Below, one piece after another: positions 1 to 9,933 of a stretch of DNA of 64,000 bases. The DNA is taken from assembly GCA_025359105.1 (NCBI GenBank), contig JANYHK010000059.1:48550-112549 (forward strand), written 5' to 3'. How positions within the stretch are numbered: the first letter of the stretch is position 1; every line of letters begins with the position of its first letter. This stretch comes from Myxococcales bacterium. GTDB taxonomy: Bacteria > Myxococcota_A > Polyangia > Polyangiales > Polyangiaceae. The position numbers and the translations under genes are program-made. The notes beneath the pieces were generated by a model. It worked only from the letters and a program-made list of their open reading frames with translations, searched no databases and was not told the DNA's origin.

Positions 1-1
1 C

Positions 2-3000
2 ACCATCGACCACGACTTCGCCGTCACGGAGGTCGATCAGACGTTCGTGAACCCCAGCTCCGACACGGTCGAGGGCATCTTCAGCTTTCGTACGCCGCCC
101 GGCGCGGTGCTCCACAAATTCGGCGTCGATCGCGACGGCAACGTCGTCTGGGGCAAGGTGAAAGAGAGCGCTGCCGCGCAGGCGCAGTACGAGAGCAACG
201 TCTACCAGGGCTCGACGGAAGATCCGGCGCTCCTCTCGTGGGTCGGCCCCGGCGTCTACAACGCCCGCCTCTACCCTATCCAGCCGGGCGCAAAGCGCCG
301 CGTCGTCACGCGCTACGCCGAGTGGCTGTCGCGTCAAGGCCCCAAGGCCGACCGGCGCCTGTACGTCTACCCCATGGCGGCGGAGGGGGCGCGCGGCTCG
401 CTCCCGCGCATCGAGGAGCTCCGCGTTTCGCTCGATGTCGGCAAGGCCGGCGCCACGCGTGTCCGCGCGGGCATGAACGGCAAGGCCGAGGGGTCGAAGG
501 TCGTCATCCAGGCGTTCGATTTCGTGCCGCGGGCGGATCTCGCCGTCGAGCTGTTCGACGGCGGCGAGTCCGATCCGGTCGCCTACCGCGCCCCGCACGC
601 GCTCACCGCCGACGACATTCCGATGAACGCGGACGCGAAGTTCGCGGCGAAGGTGTCGGGCGAGGAGCCGGACTACCTCCTCGTCCCGCTGCGCAGTTCC
701 GCGGCGGAGGGCGCGCCGGCGGGGCTCGATCTCGCGATCGTCGTCGACACCTCCGCGGCCACCGAGTCGGGCGCGCTGTCGATCGCGCGAAACCTGACGT
801 CGGCCCTGCTCGCGCACCTGGGCCCCGCCGATCGCGCGGCGCTCTGGGCGGGCGATGCGACATTGCGGCCGGTCGCCGACAAGAGCGGTGAGCTCGGACC
901 CGTCGACGCGCGCATGCGACGCGATTGGCTGTCCGGCCTCGCGGGGATCGAGCGCGGCGGCGCGACCGACATCGGCGCGCTCCTCACCGAAGCGGCGAGC
1001 CGCCTGGATCCCAAGCGGCGCGGCGCGGTCATCTACATCGGCGACGGCCTGCCGTCCGTGGGCGAGGTGTCGCCGAAGGCGCTGCGCGAGCGGCTGCTCC
1101 GGTTGCCGCCCCAGACGCGCATCTTCGCCGCCGGCGTGGGCAGCCGCGCAAACATCGCGCTGCTCGACTCCGTCGCGCGCGGGGCGCCGGTCGAGTCGGT
1201 AGGCGACGCGTACGGCGCGGCGCGGGCGGCCCTGCGGCTCCTCGAAGCGGCGCAGAGCCCCGCGTGGGTCGGCGCGTCGGTCGACCTCGGCACGGGTGTG
1301 GAGCGCGTCTTGCCGCGCGAGCTGCCTCCGGTGAGCGCCGACGACAGCGTGCTCGTGGTCGGGCGCCTCTCCGGCAAGCCGCCCGCGAAGGTGGACCTGA
1401 AGAGCGGCGACGCCGTCGTCACCAAGCCGCTTCGCGTCGTCACGATCGACGACGCGGGCGATCTCCGGCGCCGCTGGGGGTTCGGGCGCATGAACGAGCT
1501 CCTCGGCGAAGGGGCCGGGCGCGCGTCGCTGGTCGACATCGGCCGCCGGTACGGCCTCGTCTCGCCGTACACCTCCTTGTACGTGCCCACGGCGCGCGAG
1601 GTCGCGCAAGGCGACGCGGCGTCGCAAGAGGAGCTCGCGGAGTCACGCGCCGACGCAATCGAGCGCCGCAGGTTCTGGCGCCCTTGGTCCCGCTCGGGAC
1701 GCGGCGGGTCCTACGCCGAATCGGCCGCCGCCGTCGCCGACAACAAGGAAGGCGGAACGGGCACGCGCGCCAAAGGCGAAGAAGGGTCGATGGGGAACCC
1801 CAGCACGCGCGATACGAGCAGGCGCTACGGGGTCAACGGCCCGTCCAAGAACGACGGAGCGGAGGACCGCAAGAAGGCGCTCAGCGAGGCCGCCGAGTTC
1901 GGGATGATCGGGCTGCTCGCTCCGGGCGCCGGCGGCGCCGCGATGGACAAGGACTCCCCGGCCGCGCCGCCGCCTCCCCCGCCCATGCCAGGCGCGCCCG
2001 CGAAGCCTCCGGCCGCCGTCGCGCCGTCGCCCACGGCGACCGCGGCGGCCTCCGCGGCGACCGCGCCGCGAGGCAACACATGGGCAGACGCGGTCGACGA
2101 CTCGCTCGGGTGGAGCGGGCTCGGCCTCTCCGGCGTCGGTCAGGGCGGTGGCGGAAAGGGCCAAGGCATCGGCCTCGGCGACGTCGGAACGCTCGGAAGC
2201 GGCGCCGGCACCGGCCAGGCCTTCGGCAACGGCCACGGACGCCTCGGTGGAGATCACGCCGCCAGGGCGGCGACGCTTCGCCAGGGAGCCTTGCAGGTGA
2301 ACGGGCGCCTGCCGCCCGAGGTGATCTCGCGCATCGTCCGGCAGAACTTCGGGCGCTTTCGCCTCTGCTACGAGAACGGCCTCCGCAGCAACCCGAACCT
2401 CCAGGGCCGCGTCACCGTCAAGTTCGTGATCGATCGCAGCGGCGCGGTGTCCACGGCGTCGGACGGCGGCTCCGACCTGCCCGATCAGAGTGTGGTGGGG
2501 TGCATCGCACGCAGCTTCGTCAACCTGTCGTTTCCACAGCCCGATGGCGGCGTCGTCGCCGTCGCGTTTCCGATCGTTTTCGCGCCGGGAGACGGCGCGG
2601 TGCCGCCGGAGTCTGGGATCACGACGACCCTCTCGGCCACCGGGCCCATCGCCGTCATCGGACACGCCCCGCGCCCGTGTGGCGTCGCCGCGGAGCTGCC
2701 GCTGTCGGACCGTCGGATCCTCTGGAGCGAGCGCCTCGCCACCCCGGGCGCGCAGGGCTCCGCCGGAGGCGCGCTCACAGTGTACCGGCGCGCGCTCGAG
2801 GACTGCGAGGCGCCGACGTGGCGTGAGCGGACGACGCTGCTCCTCCTCATGGTCGAGCAGTTGCGCACGGTCTCCGCGCGCGTCGCCTTGTGGCGCTCGC
2901 TCATCCTCACGCCCGCGGCCGACGTCGTGTACCGCGCCATCGTCGTTCGCGTGCAGAACGTGGCGGAGCTGCACGAGCTGCACCGCGCGCTCGGCCTCGC

Positions 3001-4057
3001 GTCGGTCGACCCCGATCTGCTCGCGGGCATGCTCGCGAAGGCGAAGACGCCGGCCGATCGTCTCGCCGTGCTGCGCGCCGCCGCCCTGAAATGGGCCGAC
3101 GATCTCGAGCTCGGGCTGCGCGTGCTCGACGCGCTCGAGGACGCGGGCGACGACGGCGGCGGACGCGCCTGGGCACGTCGCCTGCGCCGGCGCGCGGACG
3201 CGACCGCGCACGTGTGGACGAGCGTAGGCGAGTACCACCTGCGGCTCGCGGCGCGCGGCAGCGGAGTCGACGCCGAGCGCGATCGCGTGGAGGCGCGGCG
3301 GACGTTCGGCGAGCTCGTGGAGTTCGCGCCCGAGGACCCAGCGGCCCGGCGGCGCCTCGGCGATCTGCTGCGCGCGCACGGCTGGTACGACGAAGCGCTG
3401 CGCCAGTACCTGACCTTGCAGACGCTCACCCCCGACGACGCGGACGTGCCGCTCTTGATCGCGGCGGCGGCTCAGGGGCTCGGGCGGGTCGAAGAGGCGG
3501 TGGGATGGGCCGAGAAGGCGGCCGCCGCGGGCTCGCCCGACGGCCAGAGCCCCCTGTCGCGCGCGTCGCGGGCCACAGCGGTTGCGTTCCTCGCGTGGGC
3601 GCGCGACGAGGCGCTGCGCGCGGGCAAGAAGGACGACGCGGAGAAGCTCCTCTCTCGCGCGCGGCGGCTCGCGGCGGGCAGCGCGAAGCAGAATCCGGAG
3701 GCCGACGCGAAGGGCGTCCGCATCCTCGTCACGTGGGCACACCCGGAGCTCCACCCGTCGCTCTGGACGACCGCGCTCGGCACACCGATGCCGTCGCCCG
3801 ACAACTTCCCGATGTACGGCGTGGCGGAGGCGACGACGAACGCCGCGCCCGCCACCGCGGAGCTGCGGCTCGAACCTGAGGACGCCGCGCGCGCCGCACG
3901 GCTTGGCCTGAAGGCGACGGTGACGGTCATCACCGGCGGCGGCACGCCGGCCGAGGCGATCACGCGGCAAGAGGTGGGCTTCGGCACGACCGCAGCGCCG
4001 GTGACGCGGCTGGTTCTGACCGTCGACAACGGCGCCCTGAAAGTGGGGGCACCGTGA
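2..4057 (+). CDS. VIT/von Willebrand A/AgmX-type TonB C-domain/TPR protein (5' partial)
   Basis: Probably an envelope-associated scaffold with several protein-binding domains. The frame is open to the window edge and the VIT domain is already under way at the first codon, so the true start lies upstream. Counting from the first GTG (base 47), the VIT region covers about residues 1-105 and a vWA-like domain about 225-400. A Pro-rich then Gly-rich linker spans about 640-735, an AgmX/PglI-like TonB C-terminal domain about 755-855 (with CYENGL and a second Cys), and TPR-like helices about 1070-1205. The vWA metal-site motif reads DTSAA instead of DxSxS, so metal binding is doubtful. The stop overlaps the next, paralogous gene by 4 bases (GTGA). 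The cellular role is inferred, not shown. Confidence 0.85.
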   Translation, partial: TIDHDFAVTEVDQTFVNPSSDTVEGIFSFRTPPGAVLHKFGVDRDGNVVWGKVKESAAAQAQYESNVYQGSTEDPALLSWVGPGVYNARLYPIQPGAKRRVVTRYAEWLSRQGPKADRRLYVYPMAAEGARGSLPRIEELRVSLDVGKAGATRVRAGMNGKAEGSKVVIQAFDFVPRADLAVELFDGGESDPVAYRAPHALTADDIPMNADAKFAAKVSGEEPDYLLVPLRSSAAEGAPAGLDLAIVVDTSAATESGALSIARNLTSALLAHLGPADRAALWAGDATLRPVADKSGELGPVDARMRRDWLSGLAGIERGGATDIGALLTEAASRLDPKRRGAVIYIGDGLPSVGEVSPKALRERLLRLPPQTRIFAAGVGSRANIALLDSVARGAPVESVGDAYGAARAALRLLEAAQSPAWVGASVDLGTGVERVLPRELPPVSADDSVLVVGRLSGKPPAKVDLKSGDAVVTKPLRVVTIDDAGDLRRRWGFGRMNELLGEGAGRASLVDIGRRYGLVSPYTSLYVPTAREVAQGDAASQEELAESRADAIERRRFWRPWSRSGRGGSYAESAAAVADNKEGGTGTRAKGEEGSMGNPSTRDTSRRYGVNGPSKNDGAEDRKKALSEAAEFGMIGLLAPGAGGAAMDKDSPAAPPPPPPMPGAPAKPPAAVAPSPTATAAASAATAPRGNTWADAVDDSLGWSGLGLSGVGQGGGGKGQGIGLGDVGTLGSGAGTGQAFGNGHGRLGGDHAARAATLRQGALQVNGRLPPEVISRIVRQNFGRFRLCYENGLRSNPNLQGRVTVKFVIDRSGAVSTASDGGSDLPDQSVVGCIARSFVNLSFPQPDGGVVAVAFPIVFAPGDGAVPPESGITTTLSATGPIAVIGHAPRPCGVAAELPLSDRRILWSERLATPGAQGSAGGALTVYRRALEDCEAPTWRERTTLLLLMVEQLRTVSARVALWRSLILTPAADVVYRAIVVRVQNVAELHELHRALGLASVDPDLLAGMLAKAKTPADRLAVLRAAALKWADDLELGLRVLDALEDAGDDGGGRAWARRLRRRADATAHVWTSVGEYHLRLAARGSGVDAERDRVEARRTFGELVEFAPEDPAARRRLGDLLRAHGWYDEALRQYLTLQTLTPDDADVPLLIAAAAQGLGRVEEAVGWAEKAAAAGSPDGQSPLSRASRATAVAFLAWARDEALRAGKKDDAEKLLSRARRLAAGSAKQNPEADAKGVRILVTWAHPELHPSLWTTALGTPMPSPDNFPMYGVAEATTNAAPATAELRLEPEDAARAARLGLKATVTVITGGGTPAEAITRQEVGFGTTAAPVTRLVLTVDNGALKVGAP

Positions 4058-7000
4058 GGTCCACCTTGCGCCGGTTCGTCCTCGCGCTCGTGCGCCCCCG
4101 GCTCGCGCTCGCGGTCCTCACCGCGGGCGCCGCGGGCGCCGGCTACCTCGGCTACACGTCACGCGGCGGTCAGACCGTCGACATCGGCCCGGTGCGGACC
4201 ACCGTGGGCGATCTCCGCTCGCTCCATGCCGAGGTCATGGTGAGTGGCCGCGAGGTGCGCGGCAGCGCGCGCCTCCGCGACGGCGACGAGGTGAAGACCG
4301 GGCCGAGCGGCCGCGCGCGCATGCGCCTCGACGACGGCACGGTCCTCATCGTCGACGGCGACGCCGAGCTCAAGCTCCGCGGTGAGCGCATCACGCTCGC
4401 GCGTGGCCGCATTTTCGTACAAGCGGGCGCCGCGTCGCGGACCGAGGTCGAGGTGAAGGGCGCGGTCGCCACCGTGGTCTCGAGCGCGGCCGCGTTCGAC
4501 GCCGACGAAGGTCCGCGCGGCGCGCCGAAGGCCTACTGCGCCCGCGGCGAGCTCGTCCTCGCGGCCGCCGGCAAATCGGTGCACGTTCCGAGCGGCGAGA
4601 CGGCGACGCTGTCGAAGGACGGCGCGAAAGTCGCCCCTGAAACGGCGTTCGACGACTGGACGGGCGGCCTCGCGGTGCCGTGGTCCGGCGAGCGCGCGCC
4701 TGCCAGCGCCATCGCCGAGCTGTGGGCCGGCGACGGCGAGGCCAACCCCGGCGCGCCGCTCGTCGTCCGCTCAGGCAAGGTCGACGTCGCGATCGAGGGC
4801 GAGGTCGCCATCACGCGCACGCGCACGACGTACTTCAACGGCTCCGACGGCAGCGTCCAGGCCGACGTGCGCATGGCGCTCCCCGAGGGGGCGGTCGTCT
4901 CGCGCGTCGCCCGCCTCGACGAGGGCGGGGCGATCGAGAGCGAGGCGACGCTCGGCGTGGGCAACCGAACTGCGGGCGCCGCGGGCATGGGCAGCCGCCT
5001 CGAGTGGGCCGGCGGCGGATGGCTGCGCGGCACGCTCACCGGCATTCGCGCGGGCTCGTCCGTCGACCTCATCGTGGAATACGTCGAGTGGCTCCCGCAG
5101 AAGGACGGCCTCGCGACGTACCGCTTCCCGATGGCGAGCGAGATCGACGCGCCGATGGTCGGCGGCCTCTCCGTGCGCGTCCATTCGCAGGCGCAGGCGC
5201 GCTGGCTCTCGGCGAGCACGGGCGCGCTCGTCGTGGGCGGCGGCATCGAGCTGCATCGGGCCGACATCAGGCCCACCGGCGATTTCGTGGTCGAGACGAT
5301 CCCCGCCGTCGTCCGGCCCGGCGTGGTGCGCGCGTACGTCGAGCGCGGCGCGGGGACCGACGACGGCTACCTCCTCGTGCGCACCGAGGCACCCGCGCTC
5401 GACGAGAGCGGCGGCGTGACGCTCGCGCTCGTGGTCGACGCGTCGAGCAGCATGGGCCCCGCGCTCCTCGAGACCGAGCGCGCGGCGGTCGACGGCGTCC
5501 TCGAGGCCCTCGGCCCGAAGGACTCCGTCGTCGTCCTCGCTGCCGATCAGAGCACTGCGATCGTCGGCCCGGACAAACCGTCGCCCGTCACCCCCGAGCT
5601 CCGCGCGCGCGTGCGCAAAGAGCTCGCCGCCGTCCACGCCGGCGGCGCGTCGAACCTCGGCCTCGCCCTCGAGCGCGCCGCCGATCTGCTCGACGGCAAC
5701 GGCGAGCGCGCCGGCACCGGAATGGTCGTCTACCTCGGCGATGGCCGCCCTACTGTCGGCGAGACGGACGCACGCGCGATCCGGAAGCGTCTCTCGCGTC
5801 GCGCCAGCGGCGTCCCGCGCCTCGGCGCGTTCGCTGTCGGGCAGGGCGCCGATCGCTGGATGCTCGCCGAGCTCGCCGGCGCCGCCGGTCCCGTCTACGA
5901 CGTCCTCGATCGCCCCGACGCCGCACGCGCCAGCGCCGCGCTCGTTGCCGACGCGCTCACGCCGACGCTGCGCGACGTGTCCATCGACTTCGGTCCCACG
6001 GTCGATCGGGTCTACCCGCGTGACGCGCGCGCCGCCGCCGCCGGCGCCACCTTCACGGCCGCCGGCCGCCTCCGCGGCGACGTGCCGAAGCAAGTCTCGC
6101 TTCGCTACCGCAAGGGAACGCAGCTCGTCGAGGAGGTTCGCCAGGTCGAGATCATCCGCTCGCCCGACTTCGCCGACGTCGCGCGCCGCTGGACCCAGCT
6201 GCGCATCGAGGACACCGTCACGCGCGCCGACGGCGTCGAGCCGGCGATCGCCCTCGCCGCGAGAGCGCAGCTCCTCACTCCGTGGACCGGCTGGTTCTTC
6301 GGCGGAAACGCGTCGGCGCCGTGGGAGGACCGCGTGCTTGGCCTCTCGCCGTCGCTCGACGCCGCCTTCGCGCCGCACGTGGAGCCGGCGCCGCCGCCGC
6401 CGTCGCTCTTGCTCGAGCCGCCGGACCAGGTCATGGGTGAAGCTTCGATCGAGGAGGCCGCCGAGATCGCCGCGCGTCACTCCATCCAGGAGTCGCTCGC
6501 GGCGATGGTCGCGTGCCGGGACGCGCGGGCCTCGATCAAGCCCGGCGTCACCGGGCAGCTGCAGGTGGACGTCTCCATCGCCGGCAACGGGCACGCCACG
6601 CGCGTCAACGTCGTCGCCTTGCAACCGAACGAGGACGACGCGGTGCTCGATCGCTGCATCCGGGTCGTGGTGAACGCCGTCCCGTTCTTCGCCGCGGGCG
6701 TCACGATTTCGTTCGCGCACACCATCTCGCTGCCGCCCGGCCGCAGCTCGCGTCGTACGTCGTGCTCCGTCGCGTCGACGCTGCCTCTCGCCGTACGCCG
6801 CGGCATTTGGCGCGCGCGCAAGACGAAGGGCAACCTCGACTACTTCGGCGCGGCGCGCACCTGCGAGCTCCCGACGTGGGGCGATCGTCGCACGCTGCTC
6901 GGCATCCTGATGGCGGGCATGAACGCGCAAGCGGCGACGGCGCTGAGCTCGCGCATCTCCGCGGAGGGGGACGGCGACGCCGCTGCCTTCGTGCGTCAGG

Positions 7001-8049
7001 AGACCATGCGCCGCGCGAGCTTCACGTCGGTCGGTTACGAAGAGCTGCGGCGGCTCCTCATCGACGACGAGCCGAAGGTCGATCGCGTCCTCGACAAGGC
7101 CTACCGCGCGGCCAAGACCGACGATGCGCGCCTCGCGGTCCTGCGCCGCTTCCTGCGCCTCGCGCCGCACAGCCCCCTGGGGCGCCGCCTTCTCCTGTCG
7201 CTGCTCGAGGCACGCAAGGACCGGGGCGGCTTGCTCGACACCATCGAGCAGCTCCGCCGAGATCCGTTCGCCGACGCCGGCCTGCTCGCAGAGTGTGCGT
7301 CCACGCTGCGCCGGCTCGGCATGGACGAGGAGGGACGGCGCGCCTTCGGGGAGCTCGTCGAGCGCGCGCCGCGCGATCCGTGGACGCTCGGCTACGTGGG
7401 CGACCGCCTGCGCGCCGAGGGGCTCTACGAGGACGCGCTCGCGGCGTACACCCGGCTCGATGCGGCGATGCCCGACGATCCGGCAGTGGCGCTGCGCCTC
7501 GCCCTCGCGCACGCCGGCGCCGGGAGGCTGGACGTGGCGACCCGCCTGCTCGATCGCGTCGCGCAGACCGGCGGACGCGGTGACGACGGCCGGCTCGGCG
7601 AGCTGGCCTCGGTCGTCTCGGCGTCGCTCCTCGCGACGGCGAGGCAAAAGACGCCGGGACCAGAGACCGACGCCCTCCTCGTGCGCCGGCTCGCGCAGAC
7701 GCCGCTGCCCGACGTCGCCAGCGTCATCCTGGTGCGCACGCCGCTCACCGACGACAAGGTGGAGGTGTCCATTGCGCGCCGCGAGGCCGACAAGGACGAG
7801 CTCCCCGCCGATCTGGATGCGTCGGCGATGGGGCTCGCCGCGGTGCGCATCGAGCGCGGCGGAGGCACCGCGCGCATCCGTTTGCGCAGAGCCGCCGGTC
7901 TCGCCGGGTCGCGGCCGACGCGCGGCCTCGTGACGGCGCTCGTGCTCGGCGGCGATCGCAGCCAGATGAAGCTCGTCACGCGCGAGGTCGACATCTTGCC
8001 AGGGGACAAAGGCACCGAGCTTCGCTGGACCGGGGAGGCCTTCCAATGA
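4054..8049 (+). CDS. FecR/VIT/vWA/TPR protein, paralogue of the preceding gene
   Basis: A 1331-residue relative of the upstream gene with an extra front end. Residues about 7-34 form a signal anchor. A FecR-like beta domain follows (about 40-190, with the DGDEVKTGPSGRARMRLDDG repeat pattern), then a VIT-like domain (about 243-350). The vWA domain (about 455-615) has an intact DASSS metal-site motif. A diverged AgmX-like module lies at about 810-895 and TPR repeats at about 1035-1180. It starts with GTG inside the previous stop and ends in ATGA overlap with the next gene, so the three are probably one operon. FecR plus TonB-like domains suggest envelope signalling or assembly, which is inference; no substrate is visible. 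Confidence 0.85.
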   Translation: MRSTLRRFVLALVRPRLALAVLTAGAAGAGYLGYTSRGGQTVDIGPVRTTVGDLRSLHAEVMVSGREVRGSARLRDGDEVKTGPSGRARMRLDDGTVLIVDGDAELKLRGERITLARGRIFVQAGAASRTEVEVKGAVATVVSSAAAFDADEGPRGAPKAYCARGELVLAAAGKSVHVPSGETATLSKDGAKVAPETAFDDWTGGLAVPWSGERAPASAIAELWAGDGEANPGAPLVVRSGKVDVAIEGEVAITRTRTTYFNGSDGSVQADVRMALPEGAVVSRVARLDEGGAIESEATLGVGNRTAGAAGMGSRLEWAGGGWLRGTLTGIRAGSSVDLIVEYVEWLPQKDGLATYRFPMASEIDAPMVGGLSVRVHSQAQARWLSASTGALVVGGGIELHRADIRPTGDFVVETIPAVVRPGVVRAYVERGAGTDDGYLLVRTEAPALDESGGVTLALVVDASSSMGPALLETERAAVDGVLEALGPKDSVVVLAADQSTAIVGPDKPSPVTPELRARVRKELAAVHAGGASNLGLALERAADLLDGNGERAGTGMVVYLGDGRPTVGETDARAIRKRLSRRASGVPRLGAFAVGQGADRWMLAELAGAAGPVYDVLDRPDAARASAALVADALTPTLRDVSIDFGPTVDRVYPRDARAAAAGATFTAAGRLRGDVPKQVSLRYRKGTQLVEEVRQVEIIRSPDFADVARRWTQLRIEDTVTRADGVEPAIALAARAQLLTPWTGWFFGGNASAPWEDRVLGLSPSLDAAFAPHVEPAPPPPSLLLEPPDQVMGEASIEEAAEIAARHSIQESLAAMVACRDARASIKPGVTGQLQVDVSIAGNGHATRVNVVALQPNEDDAVLDRCIRVVVNAVPFFAAGVTISFAHTISLPPGRSSRRTSCSVASTLPLAVRRGIWRARKTKGNLDYFGAARTCELPTWGDRRTLLGILMAGMNAQAATALSSRISAEGDGDAAAFVRQETMRRASFTSVGYEELRRLLIDDEPKVDRVLDKAYRAAKTDDARLAVLRRFLRLAPHSPLGRRLLLSLLEARKDRGGLLDTIEQLRRDPFADAGLLAECASTLRRLGMDEEGRRAFGELVERAPRDPWTLGYVGDRLRAEGLYEDALAAYTRLDAAMPDDPAVALRLALAHAGAGRLDVATRLLDRVAQTGGRGDDGRLGELASVVSASLLATARQKTPGPETDALLVRRLAQTPLPDVASVILVRTPLTDDKVEVSIARREADKDELPADLDASAMGLAAVRIERGGGTARIRLRRAAGLAGSRPTRGLVTALVLGGDRSQMKLVTREVDILPGDKGTELRWTGEAFQ

Positions 8050-8750
8050 GCGCACCGGACCAGACGGCGCCGCCCGCGCCCGTCGCCGCACCGACCCACG
8101 CGCCTGACATCACCGACGACGTCACCGTCGCGGGCTCCGTCGCGCAGCCGCAGTCACCGCCCACACCGCCCACCGAGGCGCCCGTACCGTCGGGCCCGTA
8201 CCGCACGTTCGAGATCATCCCCGTGCTTGGGCCCGCCCTCCCGCCGCCAAAGAGGCCCCGGCCGGTGATCGGCCCGACGCTGACCACCTTCGCGGCGCTG
8301 CTCTGGTCGTTCGTCGTGGCCGGGCAATTCACGACGTCGTGGCTCGTGGGCGCGCCGCTCCCGCAGGGCATGGCCTTCTTCGTCGTCACGCTCACAACGT
8401 TTGCCGCGTGGCTGTCGAGCGTTCGCCTCAGCGGTGTCGTCACGCCGCCGCGCGGGCGGGTCTGGTTCCTCGGGCGCGCCGTCACGATCGCGTTCTTCGC
8501 GTCCATCCTGTTCTTCGGCAGCGTGATGGCGGCGACCATCGCCGGCGAGACGGTGCTGCGCAACCACGATCTGGCCATCGCCTTCTTGCTCGTCGTCGTC
8601 GCGACGGGCGCGGCCATCCTCGGGCCGCGATGGACCTCCCCGGCACCTCTGGAACGGACGCACGGGCAGCGCGTCCGGCTGGTCATGCTCTGGATCGCGG
8701 GCGGCCTCGTCACGCTCGTCGCGGGTGTGGACCTCGCGGCGAACGGCTGA
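8046..8750 (+). CDS. Pro-rich N-terminus, multi-pass membrane protein
   Basis: A 234-residue protein whose first 75 residues are rich in Pro, Ala and Thr. About five hydrophobic helices follow (for example TLTTFAALLWSFVVAG, then two near residues 100-135 and two near 140-230). No catalytic motif or family was recognised. It is coupled to the VIT/vWA gene by an ATGA overlap and closes that three-gene operon, so it may anchor or accompany those proteins in the inner membrane. That role is inferred from position only. Confidence 0.75.
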   Translation: MSAPDQTAPPAPVAAPTHAPDITDDVTVAGSVAQPQSPPTPPTEAPVPSGPYRTFEIIPVLGPALPPPKRPRPVIGPTLTTFAALLWSFVVAGQFTTSWLVGAPLPQGMAFFVVTLTTFAAWLSSVRLSGVVTPPRGRVWFLGRAVTIAFFASILFFGSVMAATIAGETVLRNHDLAIAFLLVVVATGAAILGPRWTSPAPLERTHGQRVRLVMLWIAGGLVTLVAGVDLAANG

Positions 8751-8764
8751 GGAGGCGTCCCCTC

Positions 8765-9070
8765 GTGGGCCGCTGGAAATACGACGACCGATCCGATCGG
8801 GGCCGCGGCGTAAGCGGGATCTACTGCGCCCTGTCCGGCGGAACGTCGTTCGGGAGCTTCGACCTCTGGCAGTCCGACTTCAGTGACGCCGGCGGTTGGA
8901 AGGCAGGCTCCGCGAACTACGCGACGATTCAGTTCCCCGACGTCAACGGCGACGGGAAGGCCGACGTCTGCGGCCGCGGGGCCGCGGGGCTCGCGTGCGC
9001 GTTGTCGACGTGCACGTCCTTAGGCGCATTCGGGGCCTTCCGCAGCTCGCCTCGGGCTCTAACGGTATCT
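8765..9070 (+). pseudogene. Remnant of an FG-GAP/VCBS-repeat protein
   Basis: This stretch reads, in one frame, as a fragment of a beta-propeller repeat protein. It shows the calcium-loop repeat DVNGDGKADVCGRGAAGLAC followed by the usual CALSTCTSLGAFG spacing, and an earlier partial repeat with YCALSGGTSFGSF. Complete members are secreted proteins of several hundred residues with many repeats; here only about 100 residues remain. There is no signal peptide and no sensible stop, since the frame runs on into the antisense of the next gene. It is most simply a decayed leftover. A GTG at 8765 gives a start, but expression is unlikely. Confidence 0.65.
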
Positions 9071-9079
9071 AGGCGCGCT

Positions 9080-9835
9080 TCACTCCGGATCATCCTCCGC
9101 GGCGACGGCAAGCGACACGACGTCGACCATCACGAACGCGTTGGGCACGCTCTCCGACGGGTAGGACGCGACCGGGGCGGTGGCGCCTTTGCGCCAGACC
9201 TTCACCTGCGACCTCGTCTCGCCCATCCTGAAGACCGGCGCATCGAGGGTCGCGCGATCGAGCTGTGTCCACGCGAGCACGGGGGCTCCGCCGTCGCGCA
9301 AGCCCGCTTCGGAGATGGCGAACGGCCCGAAGTGCACGACGTCCCCGGCGTCGTACGCGCGTAGCACCTCGCCTCGGAGGCGCTCACGTGTGCCCTCCTG
9401 GAGTGCAGCGAGCAGCTCGGGCGCGCGGCCGTACCGCTGCGAGAATTCGAACGGCGCGCCGCCGCGCACCTCCACCACGTGACGCTGCGCCCCGGCGCCT
9501 GACGCCCCCCGGCGCGTCGTGCCGGATGTCACGCTGAGCACGTCGTCGAAGCGAACGGGCCTCGTGCCCGCCCGGCCGCGAAGCGTGACGCCGTGCTCGT
9601 GGAGATCGATTCGCACGTACCCGCGCGCGATCGTCCCCAAGGCGACGACGCCGGTGAGGACGACGGCGGAGATCAGGCCGAGCACCCACGGCGCGAGCCC
9701 CCAGAAGTGCGCCCCGCCTACGATGGCCGAGCCCAGGATCGCGAGGAGCACCGCGAGCACGAAGGCGACGCGCTCCTTGTGCACGCTGCGCAGCGCCCCC
9801 AGGTCGGCCGTGCCGTCGCGATGCCCCGCTGCCAT
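9080..9835 (-). CDS. Membrane protein with DUF6585/PH-like domain
   Basis: A 251-residue protein with two adjacent membrane helices at about residues 23-45 and 50-70. A beta-rich region follows, starting YVRIDLHEHGVTLRGRAG and continuing through VRFDDVLSV, then a second similar half with FGPFAISEAGLRDGG. This pattern of two helices followed by a PH-like fold that tests residues at a membrane surface resembles the DUF6585/YcxB-like group; the assignment is from memory of the pattern and is tentative. It lies between the FG-GAP relic and the dehydrogenase and is transcribed away from the latter. The function is unknown. Confidence 0.6.
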   Translation of the reverse strand: MAAGHRDGTADLGALRSVHKERVAFVLAVLLAILGSAIVGGAHFWGLAPWVLGLISAVVLTGVVALGTIARGYVRIDLHEHGVTLRGRAGTRPVRFDDVLSVTSGTTRRGASGAGAQRHVVEVRGGAPFEFSQRYGRAPELLAALQEGTRERLRGEVLRAYDAGDVVHFGPFAISEAGLRDGGAPVLAWTQLDRATLDAPVFRMGETRSQVKVWRKGATAPVASYPSESVPNAFVMVDVVSLAVAAEDDPE

Positions 9836-9890
9836 GGGCCTACGGTATCAGTCCTTGCCCAGCCGACGAACGCAACGGAATCGGCCCCTC

Positions 9891-9933
9891 GTCATCCAAG
9901 GAGATCCCTGCTGTCATCCAAGGAGATCCCTGC
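9891..9933. repeat. 21-bp direct repeat, two copies one base apart
   Basis: Two exact copies of a 21-base unit (9891-9911 and 9913-9933) lie in the 5' region of the alcohol dehydrogenase gene. Each holds AAGGAG, at 9898-9903 and 9920-9925. A third AAGGAG at 9936-9941 is the true Shine-Dalgarno site, six bases before the ATG. The copies look like a recent slippage duplication of leader sequence. Confidence 0.85.

Noticed and set aside
1643..3970. 775-residue open frame on the minus strand opposite the first VIT/vWA gene
   Set aside because: Arg/Gly/Ala-rich shadow text from high G+C at third positions, no motifs, and fully opposite a well-supported gene.
4771..8091. 1106-residue minus-strand open frame opposite the second VIT/vWA gene
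   Set aside because: Same kind of antisense shadow; composition is Arg/His-rich and no domain is recognisable.
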